Assembly: GCF_052065835.1 (NCBI RefSeq)
Contig: NZ_JBQHTG010000002.1
Span: 186,001-250,000 of the forward strand
DNA: 64,000 bases
Direction of reading: 5' to 3'
Source: Laedolimicola sp934402125
GTDB lineage: Bacteria; Bacillota; Clostridia; Lachnospirales; Lachnospiraceae
A model generated the notes under the pieces. It worked only from the letters and a program-made list of their open reading frames with translations, was not told where the DNA came from and searched no databases. Below, piece by piece: positions 33,600 to 42,194 of the stretch (positions are counted from its first letter, which is position 1; every line of letters begins with the position of its first letter). A program made the position numbers and the translations under genes.

Positions 33600-33611
33600 T
33601 TATGCTATAAT
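33583..33611 (+). promoter_or_regulatory. rpsB-tsf promoter, overlapping the glgA terminator
   Basis: TTGTCA (33583-33588), exactly 17-base spacer, TATAAT (33606-33611). The -35 hexamer uses the terminator's loop and inner stem, and the spacer is the right arm. Confidence 0.75.
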
Positions 33612-33729
33612 TTCGAGGTTAGCGAAAAAACACGCGGGCGGAACCGGGAAAGGTGCCTGGGGTCGGTCAGATTCCGGTAGTTCACGGTGAAGAAACCTGC
33701 GGAAGAACAACCAAATGGAGGAAAGAAAC
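33612..33729 (+). promoter_or_regulatory. rpsB 5' leader
   Basis: About 110 bases of GC-rich untranslated leader between the promoter and the rpsB start. In many bacteria S2 represses its own message through such a leader. I see G/C-rich segments that could pair, but no family motif I can name, so a regulatory role is an inference from position and length. Confidence 0.35.
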
Positions 33730-34464
33730 ATGAGTGTAATTTCAATGAAGCAGTTACTGGAAGCAGGTGTTCATTTCGGACATCAGACAAGACGCTGGAA
33801 CCCCAAGATGGCTCCGTACATCTACACAGAGCGTAACGGTATCTACATCATCGACCTGCAGAAGTCTGTAGGAAAGGTAGATGAGGCCTACAAGGCAGTA
33901 TTTGATATCGCTGCACAGGGCGGCAACATCCTGTTCGTAGGTACCAAGAAGCAGGCTCAGGACGCTATCAAGGCTGAGGCAGAGCGTTGCGGTATGTTCT
34001 ACGTAAACGAGCGTTGGCTTGGCGGTATGCTGACCAACTTCAAGACCATCCAGAGCAGAATCGCTCGTCTGAAGGCTATCGAGAAGATGTCTGAGGACGG
34101 AACTTTTGATGTACTGCCGAAGAAGGAAGTTATCGCACTGAAAAAAGAGTGGGAGAAGCTTGAGAAGAACCTTGGCGGTATCAAGGATATGAAGGGAACT
34201 CCGGATGCGATCTTCGTAGTAGACCCGAAGAAGGAGAGAATCTGCGTACAGGAAGCACATACACTGGGTATTCCGCTTATCGGAATCGCTGATACCAACT
34301 GTGATCCGGAAGAACTGGACTATGTAATCCCGGGCAATGATGACGCTATCAGAGCCGTAAAGCTGATCGTTTCCAAGATGGCTGACGCTGTTGTTGAGGC
34401 AAATCAGGGAGCAGCTGAGGAAGTTGCAGAGTATGCTGAGACAGAGGAGACCGTAGAGGCCTAA
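33730..34464 (+). CDS. rpsB: 30S ribosomal protein S2
   Basis: A 244-residue S2 protein. It begins SVISMKQLLEAGVHFGHQTRRWNPKM, the family hallmark, and contains NERWLGGMLTNFKT and PLIGIADTNCDPEELDYVIPGNDD. The C-terminal 20 residues are acidic. GGAGGAAAG precedes the ATG at 33730. It is followed by tsf after a hairpin-bearing gap of 77 bases, the universal rpsB-tsf order. Confidence 0.98.
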   Translation: MSVISMKQLLEAGVHFGHQTRRWNPKMAPYIYTERNGIYIIDLQKSVGKVDEAYKAVFDIAAQGGNILFVGTKKQAQDAIKAEAERCGMFYVNERWLGGMLTNFKTIQSRIARLKAIEKMSEDGTFDVLPKKEVIALKKEWEKLEKNLGGIKDMKGTPDAIFVVDPKKERICVQEAHTLGIPLIGIADTNCDPEELDYVIPGNDDAIRAVKLIVSKMADAVVEANQGAAEEVAEYAETEETVEA

Positions 34465-34481
34465 GTCAAAGTAAAAGCTTT

Positions 34482-34512
34482 ATCCGGGTGCGGCGGTTCG
34501 CCGCACTCGGAT
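34482..34512 (+). terminator. rpsB-tsf intergenic hairpin (partial terminator or processing site)
   Basis: A 14-bp stem with one G-U pair runs from 34482-34495 to 34499-34512 around a three-base GTT loop. It is followed by TTTACACAAA rather than a full T run, so read-through into tsf is expected. It may lower tsf relative to rpsB or mark an RNA cleavage site. Confidence 0.6.
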
Positions 34513-34541
34513 TTACACAAACGAATTTGGAGGGATTAAGA

Positions 34542-35480
34542 ATGGCAATCACAGCAGGAATGGTAAAAGAGTTAAGAGAAATGACCGGCGCCGGCATGAT
34601 GGACTGCAAGAAGGCCCTGACAGCTACAGAGGGAAATATGGACGCAGCTGTTGACTGGCTGAGAGAGAAAGGCCTTGCAAGCGCACAGAAGAAGGCTGGC
34701 CGTATCGCAGCTGAGGGTATTGTAGATACCTGCCTGGTAAACGATGATCACAAGGCTGTTGTTGTAGAGGTAAACGCTGAGACTGACTTTGTTGCAAAGA
34801 ACGAGAAGTTCCAGTCCTACGTAGCAGACGTAGCAGCTCAGGCTGTAAAGACTACCGCTACTGATATCGATGGCTTCCTGGCAGAGAAGTGGGAGAAGGA
34901 TCCGTCTCTGACTGTAAAAGAGGCGCTGGCTTCCCAGATCGCTATCATCGGCGAGAATATGAACATCCGTCGTTTCGCACAGGTAGAGGAGGAGAACGGT
35001 TTCGTTGCTTCCTATATCCATGCAGGCGGAAAGATCGGCGTTCTGGTAGACGTTGAGACCGATGTCATTAATGACGCGATCCGTGAGATGGCTAAGAACG
35101 TAGCTATGCAGGCTGCAGCTCTGAAGCCGCTGTACACCAGCGACGCTGAGGTAGAGCCGGAGTACATCGAGAAAGAGAAGGCTATCCTGATGGCTCAGAT
35201 CCAGAACGACCCGAAGGAGTCCCAGAAGCCGGAGAAGGTTATCCAGGGCATGATCCAGGGCCGTATCAACAAAGAGCTGAAAGAGATTTGCCTGCTTGAT
35301 CAGGTATACGTAAAGGCAGAGGACGGAAAGCAGTCCGTAGCAAAATATGTAGCTCAGGTAGCAAAAGAGAATGGCGCAAACATCACCATCAAGAAGTTCG
35401 TTCGTTTCGAGACCGGTGAGGGACTTGAGAAGAAGAACGAGGACTTTGCAGCAGAGGTTGCAAAGCAGATGGGAATGTAA
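34542..35480 (+). CDS. tsf: Elongation factor Ts
   Basis: A 312-residue nucleotide exchange factor for EF-Tu. The N-terminal UBA-like domain reads MVKELREMTGAGMMDCKKAL, the core contains EVNAETDFVAKNEKF, and the C-terminal domain ends with VAKQMGM. GGAGGG precedes the ATG at 34542; the reading frame extends upstream only through the intergenic hairpin. Codon choice is strongly biased, as expected for an abundant protein. Confidence 0.98.
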   Translation: MAITAGMVKELREMTGAGMMDCKKALTATEGNMDAAVDWLREKGLASAQKKAGRIAAEGIVDTCLVNDDHKAVVVEVNAETDFVAKNEKFQSYVADVAAQAVKTTATDIDGFLAEKWEKDPSLTVKEALASQIAIIGENMNIRRFAQVEEENGFVASYIHAGGKIGVLVDVETDVINDAIREMAKNVAMQAAALKPLYTSDAEVEPEYIEKEKAILMAQIQNDPKESQKPEKVIQGMIQGRINKELKEICLLDQVYVKAEDGKQSVAKYVAQVAKENGANITIKKFVRFETGEGLEKKNEDFAAEVAKQMGM

Positions 35481-35599
35481 TTTACCCCTAAAATAAGGTA
35501 TTATATCCACAATTCATAAAGAAATAGCTGTGGTAGCCTAATGCACACACATTGAGTCGCAGTTGAAAGTACCTTTATGGATTGATTCAGACGGATAAC

Positions 35600-35639
35600 A
35601 GGAAAGAAAGGTATGGCTTAGGCTGTGCCTTTCCTTTTT
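35600..35639 (+). terminator. tsf terminator
   Basis: AGGAAAG (35600-35606) pairs with CTTTCCT (35629-35635), with extra G-C pairs possible inside the 22-base interior, followed by TTTTTATAT. It lies 120 bases after tsf. Confidence 0.6.
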
Positions 35640-35679
35640 ATATAAGATTATATAAGAATGGAAAAGCGAGGTCGGTGAA

Positions 35680-36075
35680 ATGACGCGGGAAGAGTTATTT
35701 ACATGGGTACAGAAGCAGTACGGTACGGAGCCGGAATACCCCTGGCATGACTGGAACGCCGTACTGCGCCATCGGGACAACCGCAAATGGTATGGCGTGG
35801 TAATGAAGGTTTCCGGTCAGAAGCTGGGCCTGGAAGATACGGGGCTGGTCAATATTCTGAATATCAAGTGCGATCCCATGCTTGGGAGCTCTCTTCGTGG
35901 GCAGGAGGGTTATTTTGCCGCCTATCACATGAACAAAGAGAAATGGATCAGCATCCGGTTGGAACGGCCGGAATTGGACAACTCCATAAAAAATCTTCTT
36001 GCGCTCAGCTATGAATTAACAGCAGGGAAGAAGTCTACAATAAAAAATGAAAATGGATTTCCGGGATTTTTCTAA
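35680..36075 (+). CDS. MmcQ/YjbR family protein
   Basis: A 131-residue YjbR-fold protein. The family core is visible in DNRKWYGVVMKVSGQKLGL, the KCDPMLGSSLRGQEGYFAAYHMNKEKW block and the LIxxSYELTAGK-like end. YjbR proteins have a CyaY-like fold and are often called DNA-binding without firm evidence. It lies 17 bases before the bile salt hydrolase gene and is probably co-transcribed with it, although no functional link is obvious. Confidence 0.82.
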   Translation: MTREELFTWVQKQYGTEPEYPWHDWNAVLRHRDNRKWYGVVMKVSGQKLGLEDTGLVNILNIKCDPMLGSSLRGQEGYFAAYHMNKEKWISIRLERPELDNSIKNLLALSYELTAGKKSTIKNENGFPGFF

Positions 36076-36092
36076 GAAAGAGGTGCAGAATT

Positions 36093-37085
36093 ATGTGTAC
36101 AGCGGCAACTTATAAGACAAAAGATTTTTATATGGGCAGAACCCTGGATTATGAGTTTTCCTATGGGGAAGAGATCACCATAACGCCAAGAAATTATGCG
36201 TTTCACTTCCGGTATGCCGGAACTCTTAAAGCCCATTACGCCCTGATTGGTATGGCCTTCGTAGTGGGAGGATATCCGCTTTATTACGATGCGATCAATG
36301 AAAAAGGCCTGGGAATGGCAGGACTTAATTTTGTTGGAAATGCGGCCTACGAGGAGGCTTTGCCGGAAGGACAGACAAAGGCTGTCCAGGTGGCGCAGTT
36401 CGAATTTATTCCCTGGATTCTGACGCAGTGCGCTTCGGTGGCGGAGGCCAGAGAAAAGCTGGCGGGAATGAGACTTACAGGGACACCCTTCAGTGAACAG
36501 CTCCCGGCGGCGCAGCTTCACTGGATGATTGCGGATCGGGAGGCGTGTATCGTTGTAGAGTCCATGAAGGACGGGCTGCATATATATGACAATCCGGTGG
36601 GAGTGCTTACCAACAATCCGCCGTTCCCCAGCCAGATGTTTGCCCTGAACAATTATGCAGGCGTGTCGAGAAAGCAGCCGGATAGCACCTTTGCAGGAGT
36701 GCTGAAGCTCGACGCGTACAGCAGGGGAATGGGCGCCATGGGACTGCCCGGAGACCTTTCCAGCCAGTCCAGATTTGTAAAGGTCGCGTTTACCAGACTG
36801 AATTCCATATCCGGTGAGGACGAGTCGGAGAGTGTAAGCCAGTTCTTCCATATTCTGGGCTCTGTGGATCAGCAGCGCGGCTGCTGTGAGGTGGCAGAGG
36901 GAAAATACGAGATTACGATTTATACCTCCTGCTGCAACGCGTCCAAAGGGATCTATTATTACACAACCTACGACAATCATCAGATCACAGCGGTAGATAT
37001 GCACGAGGAAAATCTGGATACAGCCCAGCTAATTCGTTATCCCATCCTGACAAAGGGTGAAATCAGATGGCAGAATAAGTCATAA
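36093..37085 (+). CDS. bsh: Choloylglycine hydrolase family, probable bile salt hydrolase
   Basis: A 330-residue N-terminal nucleophile hydrolase that splits the amide between bile acid and glycine or taurine. All catalytic residues known for the Clostridium perfringens enzyme have counterparts: C2 exposed after Met removal (MCTAATYK), R16, D19 (GRTLDY), N79 (GLNF), N174/N175 (VLTNNPPF) and R227 (SQSRFVKVAF). The segment GLPGDLSSQSRFVKV is typical of bile salt hydrolases rather than penicillin V acylases. There is no signal peptide, so it acts in the cytoplasm. The next gene codes for an alanine/glycine symporter. Conjugate preference cannot be told from sequence. Confidence 0.87.
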   Translation: MCTAATYKTKDFYMGRTLDYEFSYGEEITITPRNYAFHFRYAGTLKAHYALIGMAFVVGGYPLYYDAINEKGLGMAGLNFVGNAAYEEALPEGQTKAVQVAQFEFIPWILTQCASVAEAREKLAGMRLTGTPFSEQLPAAQLHWMIADREACIVVESMKDGLHIYDNPVGVLTNNPPFPSQMFALNNYAGVSRKQPDSTFAGVLKLDAYSRGMGAMGLPGDLSSQSRFVKVAFTRLNSISGEDESESVSQFFHILGSVDQQRGCCEVAEGKYEITIYTSCCNASKGIYYYTTYDNHQITAVDMHEENLDTAQLIRYPILTKGEIRWQNKS

Positions 37086-37100
37086 AAAGAAAAGTAATAC

Positions 37101-37130
37101 TGTACAAACCCCTTCGCATTGTCTTATAAT
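37101..37130 (+). promoter_or_regulatory. Promoter of the alanine/glycine symporter gene
   Basis: TGTACA (37101-37106), 18-base spacer, TATAAT (37125-37130). The symporter therefore can be transcribed separately from bsh. Confidence 0.5.
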
Positions 37131-37157
37131 GAGAAAAAACGCGAGGGGGTTTCTGTT

Positions 37158-38693
37158 ATGGAAGCTTTGTTTAGTGCAGTCAATACCATCTGTGGGAAAA
37201 TCCAGATAGTATCCAACTGGTTCTGGGATTTTCCGACCAATCTGGACTGGTATGCGTCTATTCCGATTCTGGGGAATTTCAGCCTTGCCATCATTCTGCT
37301 GGTAGGAACCGGTATTTTCTTTACCTTCCGGCTCCGTTTTGTGCAGGTGCGAAAATTTAAATACGGTCTTCAGGTGCTGATTCACAGTAAAACAACGGCC
37401 ATGGGAATTTCATCGCTGGGCGCGTTTTTGCTGTCTACGGCTATGCGCGTAGGACCGGGCAATATCCTGGGCGTAACCGGCGCGATATCCATCGGAGGAC
37501 CGGGAGCCTTATTCTGGATGTGGATTTCTGCCTTCTTCGGAATGGCGACTGCTTTTGTGGAGTCTACCATGTCCCAGATTTTCAAGGAAAAACGGGGAGA
37601 TGCTTATGTGGGAGGTCTTCCCTTCTACGGACGCCGTCTTTTAAAGGACGCGGCATGGGCCGGCGTGGCGCTGAGCATGCTCTACATTATTTATGCGTTC
37701 CTCTGCTTCCCGGCACAGGGCTTTAATACGATTTCCGCAGTGGGAGCGATTGCGGGAGTTGTGACAGGAACTGCTTTTGCCACCAATTCCGCCTTATACT
37801 GGGTATCCTTTGCGGTACTGATTGTGGTAACGGCAGTAATCAGCTTCGGCGGCATCAAAAAAGTTTCCAGGGTGACGGATGTGCTGGTGCCGATTATGGC
37901 GGTGGTTTATGTCCTGACGGTGATTGTTCTGGTGCTCTGCAATTTCACCCGGATTCCCTGGTTCTTCGGAGCTATCTTCACGCAAGCCTTTAAACCGGCA
38001 GCGGTTTTCGGCGGCGCCTTTGGCATTGCTTTAAGTCAGGGAATTAAGCGTGGACTGATGTCCAATGAAGCCGGACAGGGAACCATCACAATGCCGGCGG
38101 CGGCAGCCGATACAGAGCATCCCTGCGATCAGGGCTGCGTACAGGCGCTGGGCGTATTTCTGGATACGATCGTCATCTGTACGCTGACCGGTTTCGTAGT
38201 CATCATGGGAAGAATGTGGCTGACCGGAGAAGCGGACGCCTGGTTTGAGCTTGGAAAGCTTGATAAATTCCTGGCTTCCTGCGGCGCGCTGACCGGAGGC
38301 GGCGGAGCCTACAGCTTTGTAACTCTGCTGGTAAGCCTTTGCTTTGGTCTGTTTGCCTTTACCTGTCTGATGGGCTTTATGTCCTTTACGGAGATGTGTG
38401 CCAACCGTATTTCCGCCAACCGGGTCTTTATCAACGTGATTCGCGTCCTGTGTCTGGTGGTGATCTCCTTTGGTGTTATTACCAATATCGCAGGTATGGA
38501 TCTGGGAGCACTCTGGGATCTGAGCGATTTTGCGAACATTCTGATGGTATATTGCAACCTGCCGCTTCAGTACATTGGCTTCAAATATGTACTGCGGGCA
38601 TGGGAGCATTTTGAAAAGCACGACGGAACGCCCTTTACCTCTGAGGTAGCAGGAATTTCCGTTCCGGTGTGGGATGAAAAGGCAGAAAAATAA
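37158..38693 (+). CDS. Alanine/glycine:cation symporter (AGCS family)
   Basis: A 511-residue membrane protein with about 10-11 transmembrane helices that carries alanine or glycine with sodium or protons. Family marks are GISSLGAFLLSTAMRVGPGNILG and the SNEAGQGTITMPAAAAD segment, followed by EHPCDQGCVQALGVFLDT. GAGGGGG precedes the ATG at 37158. Its position 72 bases after bsh, whose action on glycoconjugates frees glycine, suggests that direction of transport may be import of dietary glycine or export of surplus glycine. Substrate and direction are inferred. Confidence 0.92.
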   Translation: MEALFSAVNTICGKIQIVSNWFWDFPTNLDWYASIPILGNFSLAIILLVGTGIFFTFRLRFVQVRKFKYGLQVLIHSKTTAMGISSLGAFLLSTAMRVGPGNILGVTGAISIGGPGALFWMWISAFFGMATAFVESTMSQIFKEKRGDAYVGGLPFYGRRLLKDAAWAGVALSMLYIIYAFLCFPAQGFNTISAVGAIAGVVTGTAFATNSALYWVSFAVLIVVTAVISFGGIKKVSRVTDVLVPIMAVVYVLTVIVLVLCNFTRIPWFFGAIFTQAFKPAAVFGGAFGIALSQGIKRGLMSNEAGQGTITMPAAAADTEHPCDQGCVQALGVFLDTIVICTLTGFVVIMGRMWLTGEADAWFELGKLDKFLASCGALTGGGGAYSFVTLLVSLCFGLFAFTCLMGFMSFTEMCANRISANRVFINVIRVLCLVVISFGVITNIAGMDLGALWDLSDFANILMVYCNLPLQYIGFKYVLRAWEHFEKHDGTPFTSEVAGISVPVWDEKAEK

Positions 38694-38716
38694 AAGCGGG
38701 GGAGAGCTTTTTCCCC

Positions 38717-38745
38717 TTGTAAAGCGGGCCGCTTTGGTATATAAT
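38717..38745 (+). promoter_or_regulatory. gltX promoter with a 15-base palindrome in the spacer
   Basis: TTGTAA (38717-38722), exactly 17-base spacer, TATAAT (38740-38745). AAAGCGG-G-CCGCTTT (38721-38735) is a perfect inverted repeat that overlaps the last two bases of the -35 element and fills most of the spacer. Confidence 0.7.
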
Positions 38746-38827
38746 TTCCAAAGTGGCTTCGTTTTTGAAGCAGGAAATTCCATGGGAATTTTAGAAGAAC
38801 TTAGAAGAACAACGGGAGTGAAGAAGA

Positions 38828-40279
38828 ATGAGTAAAGTAAGAACAAGATTTGCTCCGAGCCCTACCGGAAGAATGCACGTAGGAAACTTAAGAACGGCGC
38901 TGTACGCATATCTGATTGCAAAGCATGAGGACGGAGATTTCCTTCTCCGTATCGAGGATACCGACCAGGAGCGCTACGTAGAGGGCGCGGTAGAGATCAT
39001 TTACCGCACTCTGGAGGAAGCGGGTCTACAGCATGACGAGGGTCCGGATAAGGATGGCGGCGTAGGTCCCTATGTCCAGAGCGAGCGTCAGGCGTCAGGT
39101 ATTTATATGGAATATGCCAAGAAGCTGATTGAGAAAGGCGAGGCATATTACTGCTTCTGTGACAAGGAGCGTCTGGAGTCCCTGAAGACAGAGGTGGCAG
39201 GAAAAGAGATTGCAATTTACGACAAGCATTGTCTGCACCTGTCCAAGGAAGAGGTTGAGGCGAAGCTGGCCGCAGGAGTTCCCTTTGTTATCCGCCAGAA
39301 CAACCCGACCACCGGAACCACTACCTTCCACGATGATATTTACGGCGATATTACCGTAGACAATGCGGAGCTGGACGACATGATCCTGATCAAGTCCGAC
39401 GGATATCCCACCTACAATTTTGCCAATGTAGTAGATGATCATCTGATGGGAATTACCCATGTAGTCCGGGGAAATGAGTATCTTTCCTCATCCCCTAAGT
39501 ACAACCGCCTCTATGACGCCTTTGGCTGGGAGGTTCCGGTCTATGTGCATTGTCCGCTGATTACCGATGAAGAGCATAAAAAGCTGTCCAAGCGCTGCGG
39601 CCATTCCTCCTTTGAGGATCTGCTGGAGCAGGGCTTCCTGCCGGAGGCTATTATCAACTTTGTGGCGCTGCTGGGCTGGAGCCCGGAGGAGGATCGGGAG
39701 ATCTATACGCTGGACGAGCTGATCAAGGCCTTCGATTATCACCATATCAGCAAGGCTCCCTCTGTATTTGACTATACCAAGCTGAAATGGATGAATGGCG
39801 AGTACATTAAAGCCATGGACTTTGACCGGTTCTACGAGATGGCGCTGCCTCATCTTCGTAAGGTGATTACCAAGGAGCTGGATTTGAAGAAGATTGCAGA
39901 GATGGTAAAGACCCGTATCGAGGTATTCCCGGAAATTGAAGAAATGGTAGATTTCTTCCAGGAGGTTCCGGAATACGACAGCGCTATCTATGCCCATAAA
40001 AAGATGAAGACCAGTGTAGAGTCTTCCCTGGAGGTCTTAAAGGAGCTGCTTCCGATTCTGGAAGAGCAGGAAGACTACAGCAACGACGGATTGTATACAC
40101 GACTTCTGAAATATGTGGAGGAGAAGGGCTGCAAGAACGGCTATGTACTCTGGCCCATCCGTATCGCCGTGTCCGGTAAGCAGATGACTCCCTGCGGAGC
40201 CACAGAGCTGATGGAGGTTATCGGCAAGGAGGAGACTCTGAAGCGTGTGCGCGCAGCCATCGAAAAGCTGGAGGCATAA
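38828..40279 (+). CDS. gltX: Glutamyl-tRNA synthetase
   Basis: A 483-residue class I synthetase. The HIGH-type motif is in PSPTGRMHVGNLRTAL and the KMSKS-type motif is KKLSKR. EDTDQERY binds glutamate and RNA. The C-terminal helical anticodon domain ends the protein. Length fits bacterial GluRS. No T-box leader is seen in the 80 bases between promoter and start. It is followed three bases later by the helicase gene, which begins at TTG. Confidence 0.95.
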   Translation: MSKVRTRFAPSPTGRMHVGNLRTALYAYLIAKHEDGDFLLRIEDTDQERYVEGAVEIIYRTLEEAGLQHDEGPDKDGGVGPYVQSERQASGIYMEYAKKLIEKGEAYYCFCDKERLESLKTEVAGKEIAIYDKHCLHLSKEEVEAKLAAGVPFVIRQNNPTTGTTTFHDDIYGDITVDNAELDDMILIKSDGYPTYNFANVVDDHLMGITHVVRGNEYLSSSPKYNRLYDAFGWEVPVYVHCPLITDEEHKKLSKRCGHSSFEDLLEQGFLPEAIINFVALLGWSPEEDREIYTLDELIKAFDYHHISKAPSVFDYTKLKWMNGEYIKAMDFDRFYEMALPHLRKVITKELDLKKIAEMVKTRIEVFPEIEEMVDFFQEVPEYDSAIYAHKKMKTSVESSLEVLKELLPILEEQEDYSNDGLYTRLLKYVEEKGCKNGYVLWPIRIAVSGKQMTPCGATELMEVIGKEETLKRVRAAIEKLEA

Positions 40280-40282
40280 GAT

Positions 40283-42127
40283 TTGAATTCATTATCTGAA
40301 GTACAGCAGAAGGCCGTCACCCATCGTGACGGCCCCATGCTGGTCTTGGCGGGACCCGGTTCAGGTAAGACGATGGTGCTTACGAGACGGGTTCAGTATC
40401 TGACGGAATATTATCACATTCCACCCGGGGAGATCCTGGTTATCACCTTTACAAAAGCAGCGGCAAGAGAGATGAAGGAGCGGTATCTGCGACTGACGGG
40501 CAGCGCGCATACGGCGGTTTCTTTTGGTACCTTTCACGCGGTTTTTTTCCAGATTCTGAAGCTGGCTTACGGATATGGCGCCGAACATATTCTCCGGGAG
40601 GAAGAGAAGTATCAGTTTCTCCGGGAGGTGGTTTATAAGCAGAAGCTGGAGCCGGACGACGAGGCAGAGCTTATCGGCAGCATTGCTTCGGAAATCAGCA
40701 AGGTAAAAAATGACCGGGTGAAGCTGCAGGAGTATAAGGCCACTTCCTGTAATACCAAAAGCTTCATCGCTATTTTTAACGAATATGATAACCGGCTGCG
40801 GCGCAGCAACAAAATCGATTTTGACGATATGCTGGTCTACTGCTACGAGCTTTTAAAGGAGCGGAAGGATATCCTGGGGGCCTGGCAGCGGAAGTTCCGG
40901 TATATTCTGGTAGATGAGTTTCAGGATATCAATCAGCTTCAGTATGACATTGTGCGCCTTCTGGCGGCACCGGAGGATAACCTGTTTATTGTAGGGGACG
41001 ATGATCAGTCCATCTATCGGTTCCGGGGCGCCAGACCGGAGATTATGCTGCATTTTGAACAGGATTATCCGGCGGCAAAACGGGTGCTTCTGGACGTCAA
41101 TTATCGCTGCAGCAGGCTCATCGTGGAGGGAGCCTGCCGGGTCATTGAAAACAATAAGCAGCGGTTTTCTAAGAAAATCTGCGCCAACAACCAGGAAGGA
41201 CCGCCCATTCTTCATCACAGGTTCCGGGATCAGGAAGCGGAATATGAGTGCGTTATTGACAAGATAAAAACGTATCGGGAAAAGGGAGGGTCCTATCGGG
41301 ATATTGCCGTCCTGTTCCGGACCAATACCCAGCCCAGAAAGCTGGTGGAGGAGCTGATTTCCGAGGGGATTCCTTTTCGGATGCGGGATGCGCTCCCCAA
41401 CCTCTACGATCACTGGATTGTGAGAGATATTTTTGCCTACCTGCATATGGCGCAGGATATGAAACAGGGTATGGTAAAGCGCAGTGATTTTCTGCAGGTA
41501 ATGAACCGGCCCAAACGGTATCTGGGACGGGAATGCCTGGAAAGCGAGTACATTTCCTGGGAGGCGCTGCTTGCCTGGTATGACGACAAGCCCTGGGTCT
41601 GTGAGCGGATCGAAAAGCTGGAAAAGGATCTGAAGCTGTGCAGCCATCTGAGCCCGACGGGAGCGCTGCATTATATCCGAAATATTATCGGGTATGAGGA
41701 ATATCTGAAGGAATATGCGGATTATAAGGGAAGGAAACCGGAGGATCTGTTTGGAATCCTGGACGAGTTGAAGGAGCTTTCTTCCGGCTTCAAGACACTG
41801 GCAGAATGGGAGGCACATATTGCGGTGATTCGCGCGGAGCTTCTTAAGCAGGCCAGGGAACGGGAACAGAATACAGATGGGGTAGTCTTGTCCACCATGC
41901 ACAGCAGTAAGGGACTGGAGTACCGGATTGTCTTTATCATTGACGCCAACGAAGGGATCACGCCCCACAGGCGGGTTCTGTTTGAAGAGGATATGGAAGA
42001 AGAGCGGCGGCTTTTTTACGTGGCCATGACCCGGGCGAAGGAACTGCTGTATATCTTTTCGGTACAGAAGTTGTATGGAAAGAAAGCGGAACAGTCCCGG
42101 TTTGTGGAGGAACTGCTGGATGTGTAA
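40283..42127 (+). CDS. UvrD/Rep-type superfamily 1 DNA helicase
   Basis: A 614-residue 3'-5' helicase. Walker A is GPGSGKT (24-30), motif Ia follows, motif II is the DEFQDINQLQ box, motif III is VGDDDQSIYRFRGA, and motifs V and VI are near VVLSTMHSSKGLEY and EERRLFYVAMTRAKE. It is about 100 residues shorter than PcrA/UvrD and lacks the C-terminal RNA-polymerase-binding tail, as do many Lachnospiraceae paralogues. The start is TTG 40283 with GGAGG upstream, directly after gltX. A housekeeping PcrA is probably elsewhere. Confidence 0.9.
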   Translation: MNSLSEVQQKAVTHRDGPMLVLAGPGSGKTMVLTRRVQYLTEYYHIPPGEILVITFTKAAAREMKERYLRLTGSAHTAVSFGTFHAVFFQILKLAYGYGAEHILREEEKYQFLREVVYKQKLEPDDEAELIGSIASEISKVKNDRVKLQEYKATSCNTKSFIAIFNEYDNRLRRSNKIDFDDMLVYCYELLKERKDILGAWQRKFRYILVDEFQDINQLQYDIVRLLAAPEDNLFIVGDDDQSIYRFRGARPEIMLHFEQDYPAAKRVLLDVNYRCSRLIVEGACRVIENNKQRFSKKICANNQEGPPILHHRFRDQEAEYECVIDKIKTYREKGGSYRDIAVLFRTNTQPRKLVEELISEGIPFRMRDALPNLYDHWIVRDIFAYLHMAQDMKQGMVKRSDFLQVMNRPKRYLGRECLESEYISWEALLAWYDDKPWVCERIEKLEKDLKLCSHLSPTGALHYIRNIIGYEEYLKEYADYKGRKPEDLFGILDELKELSSGFKTLAEWEAHIAVIRAELLKQAREREQNTDGVVLSTMHSSKGLEYRIVFIIDANEGITPHRRVLFEEDMEEERRLFYVAMTRAKELLYIFSVQKLYGKKAEQSRFVEELLDV

Positions 42128-42129
42128 AT

Positions 42130-42170
42130 AAAAAATGATCCGGAAGGGCTGGCCTTCCGGATCATTTTTT
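42130..42170. terminator. Bidirectional terminator between the helicase and DUF1292 genes
   Basis: An 18-bp perfect stem (42130-42147 with 42153-42170) has a five-base GCTGG loop and A/T-rich outer arms that give a T tract in both directions. Confidence 0.95.
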
Positions 42171-42194
42171 ACCGAATCGGAAATTTTATAAAAT

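Noticed and set aside
38694..38716. Terminator after the AGCS gene
   Set aside because: GGGG...CCCC with an A/T-rich loop is present but the stem is only about five pairs and no T tract follows.
38746..38827. T-box leader for gltX
   Set aside because: The region is too short and lacks the T-box sequence, specifier loop and antiterminator.
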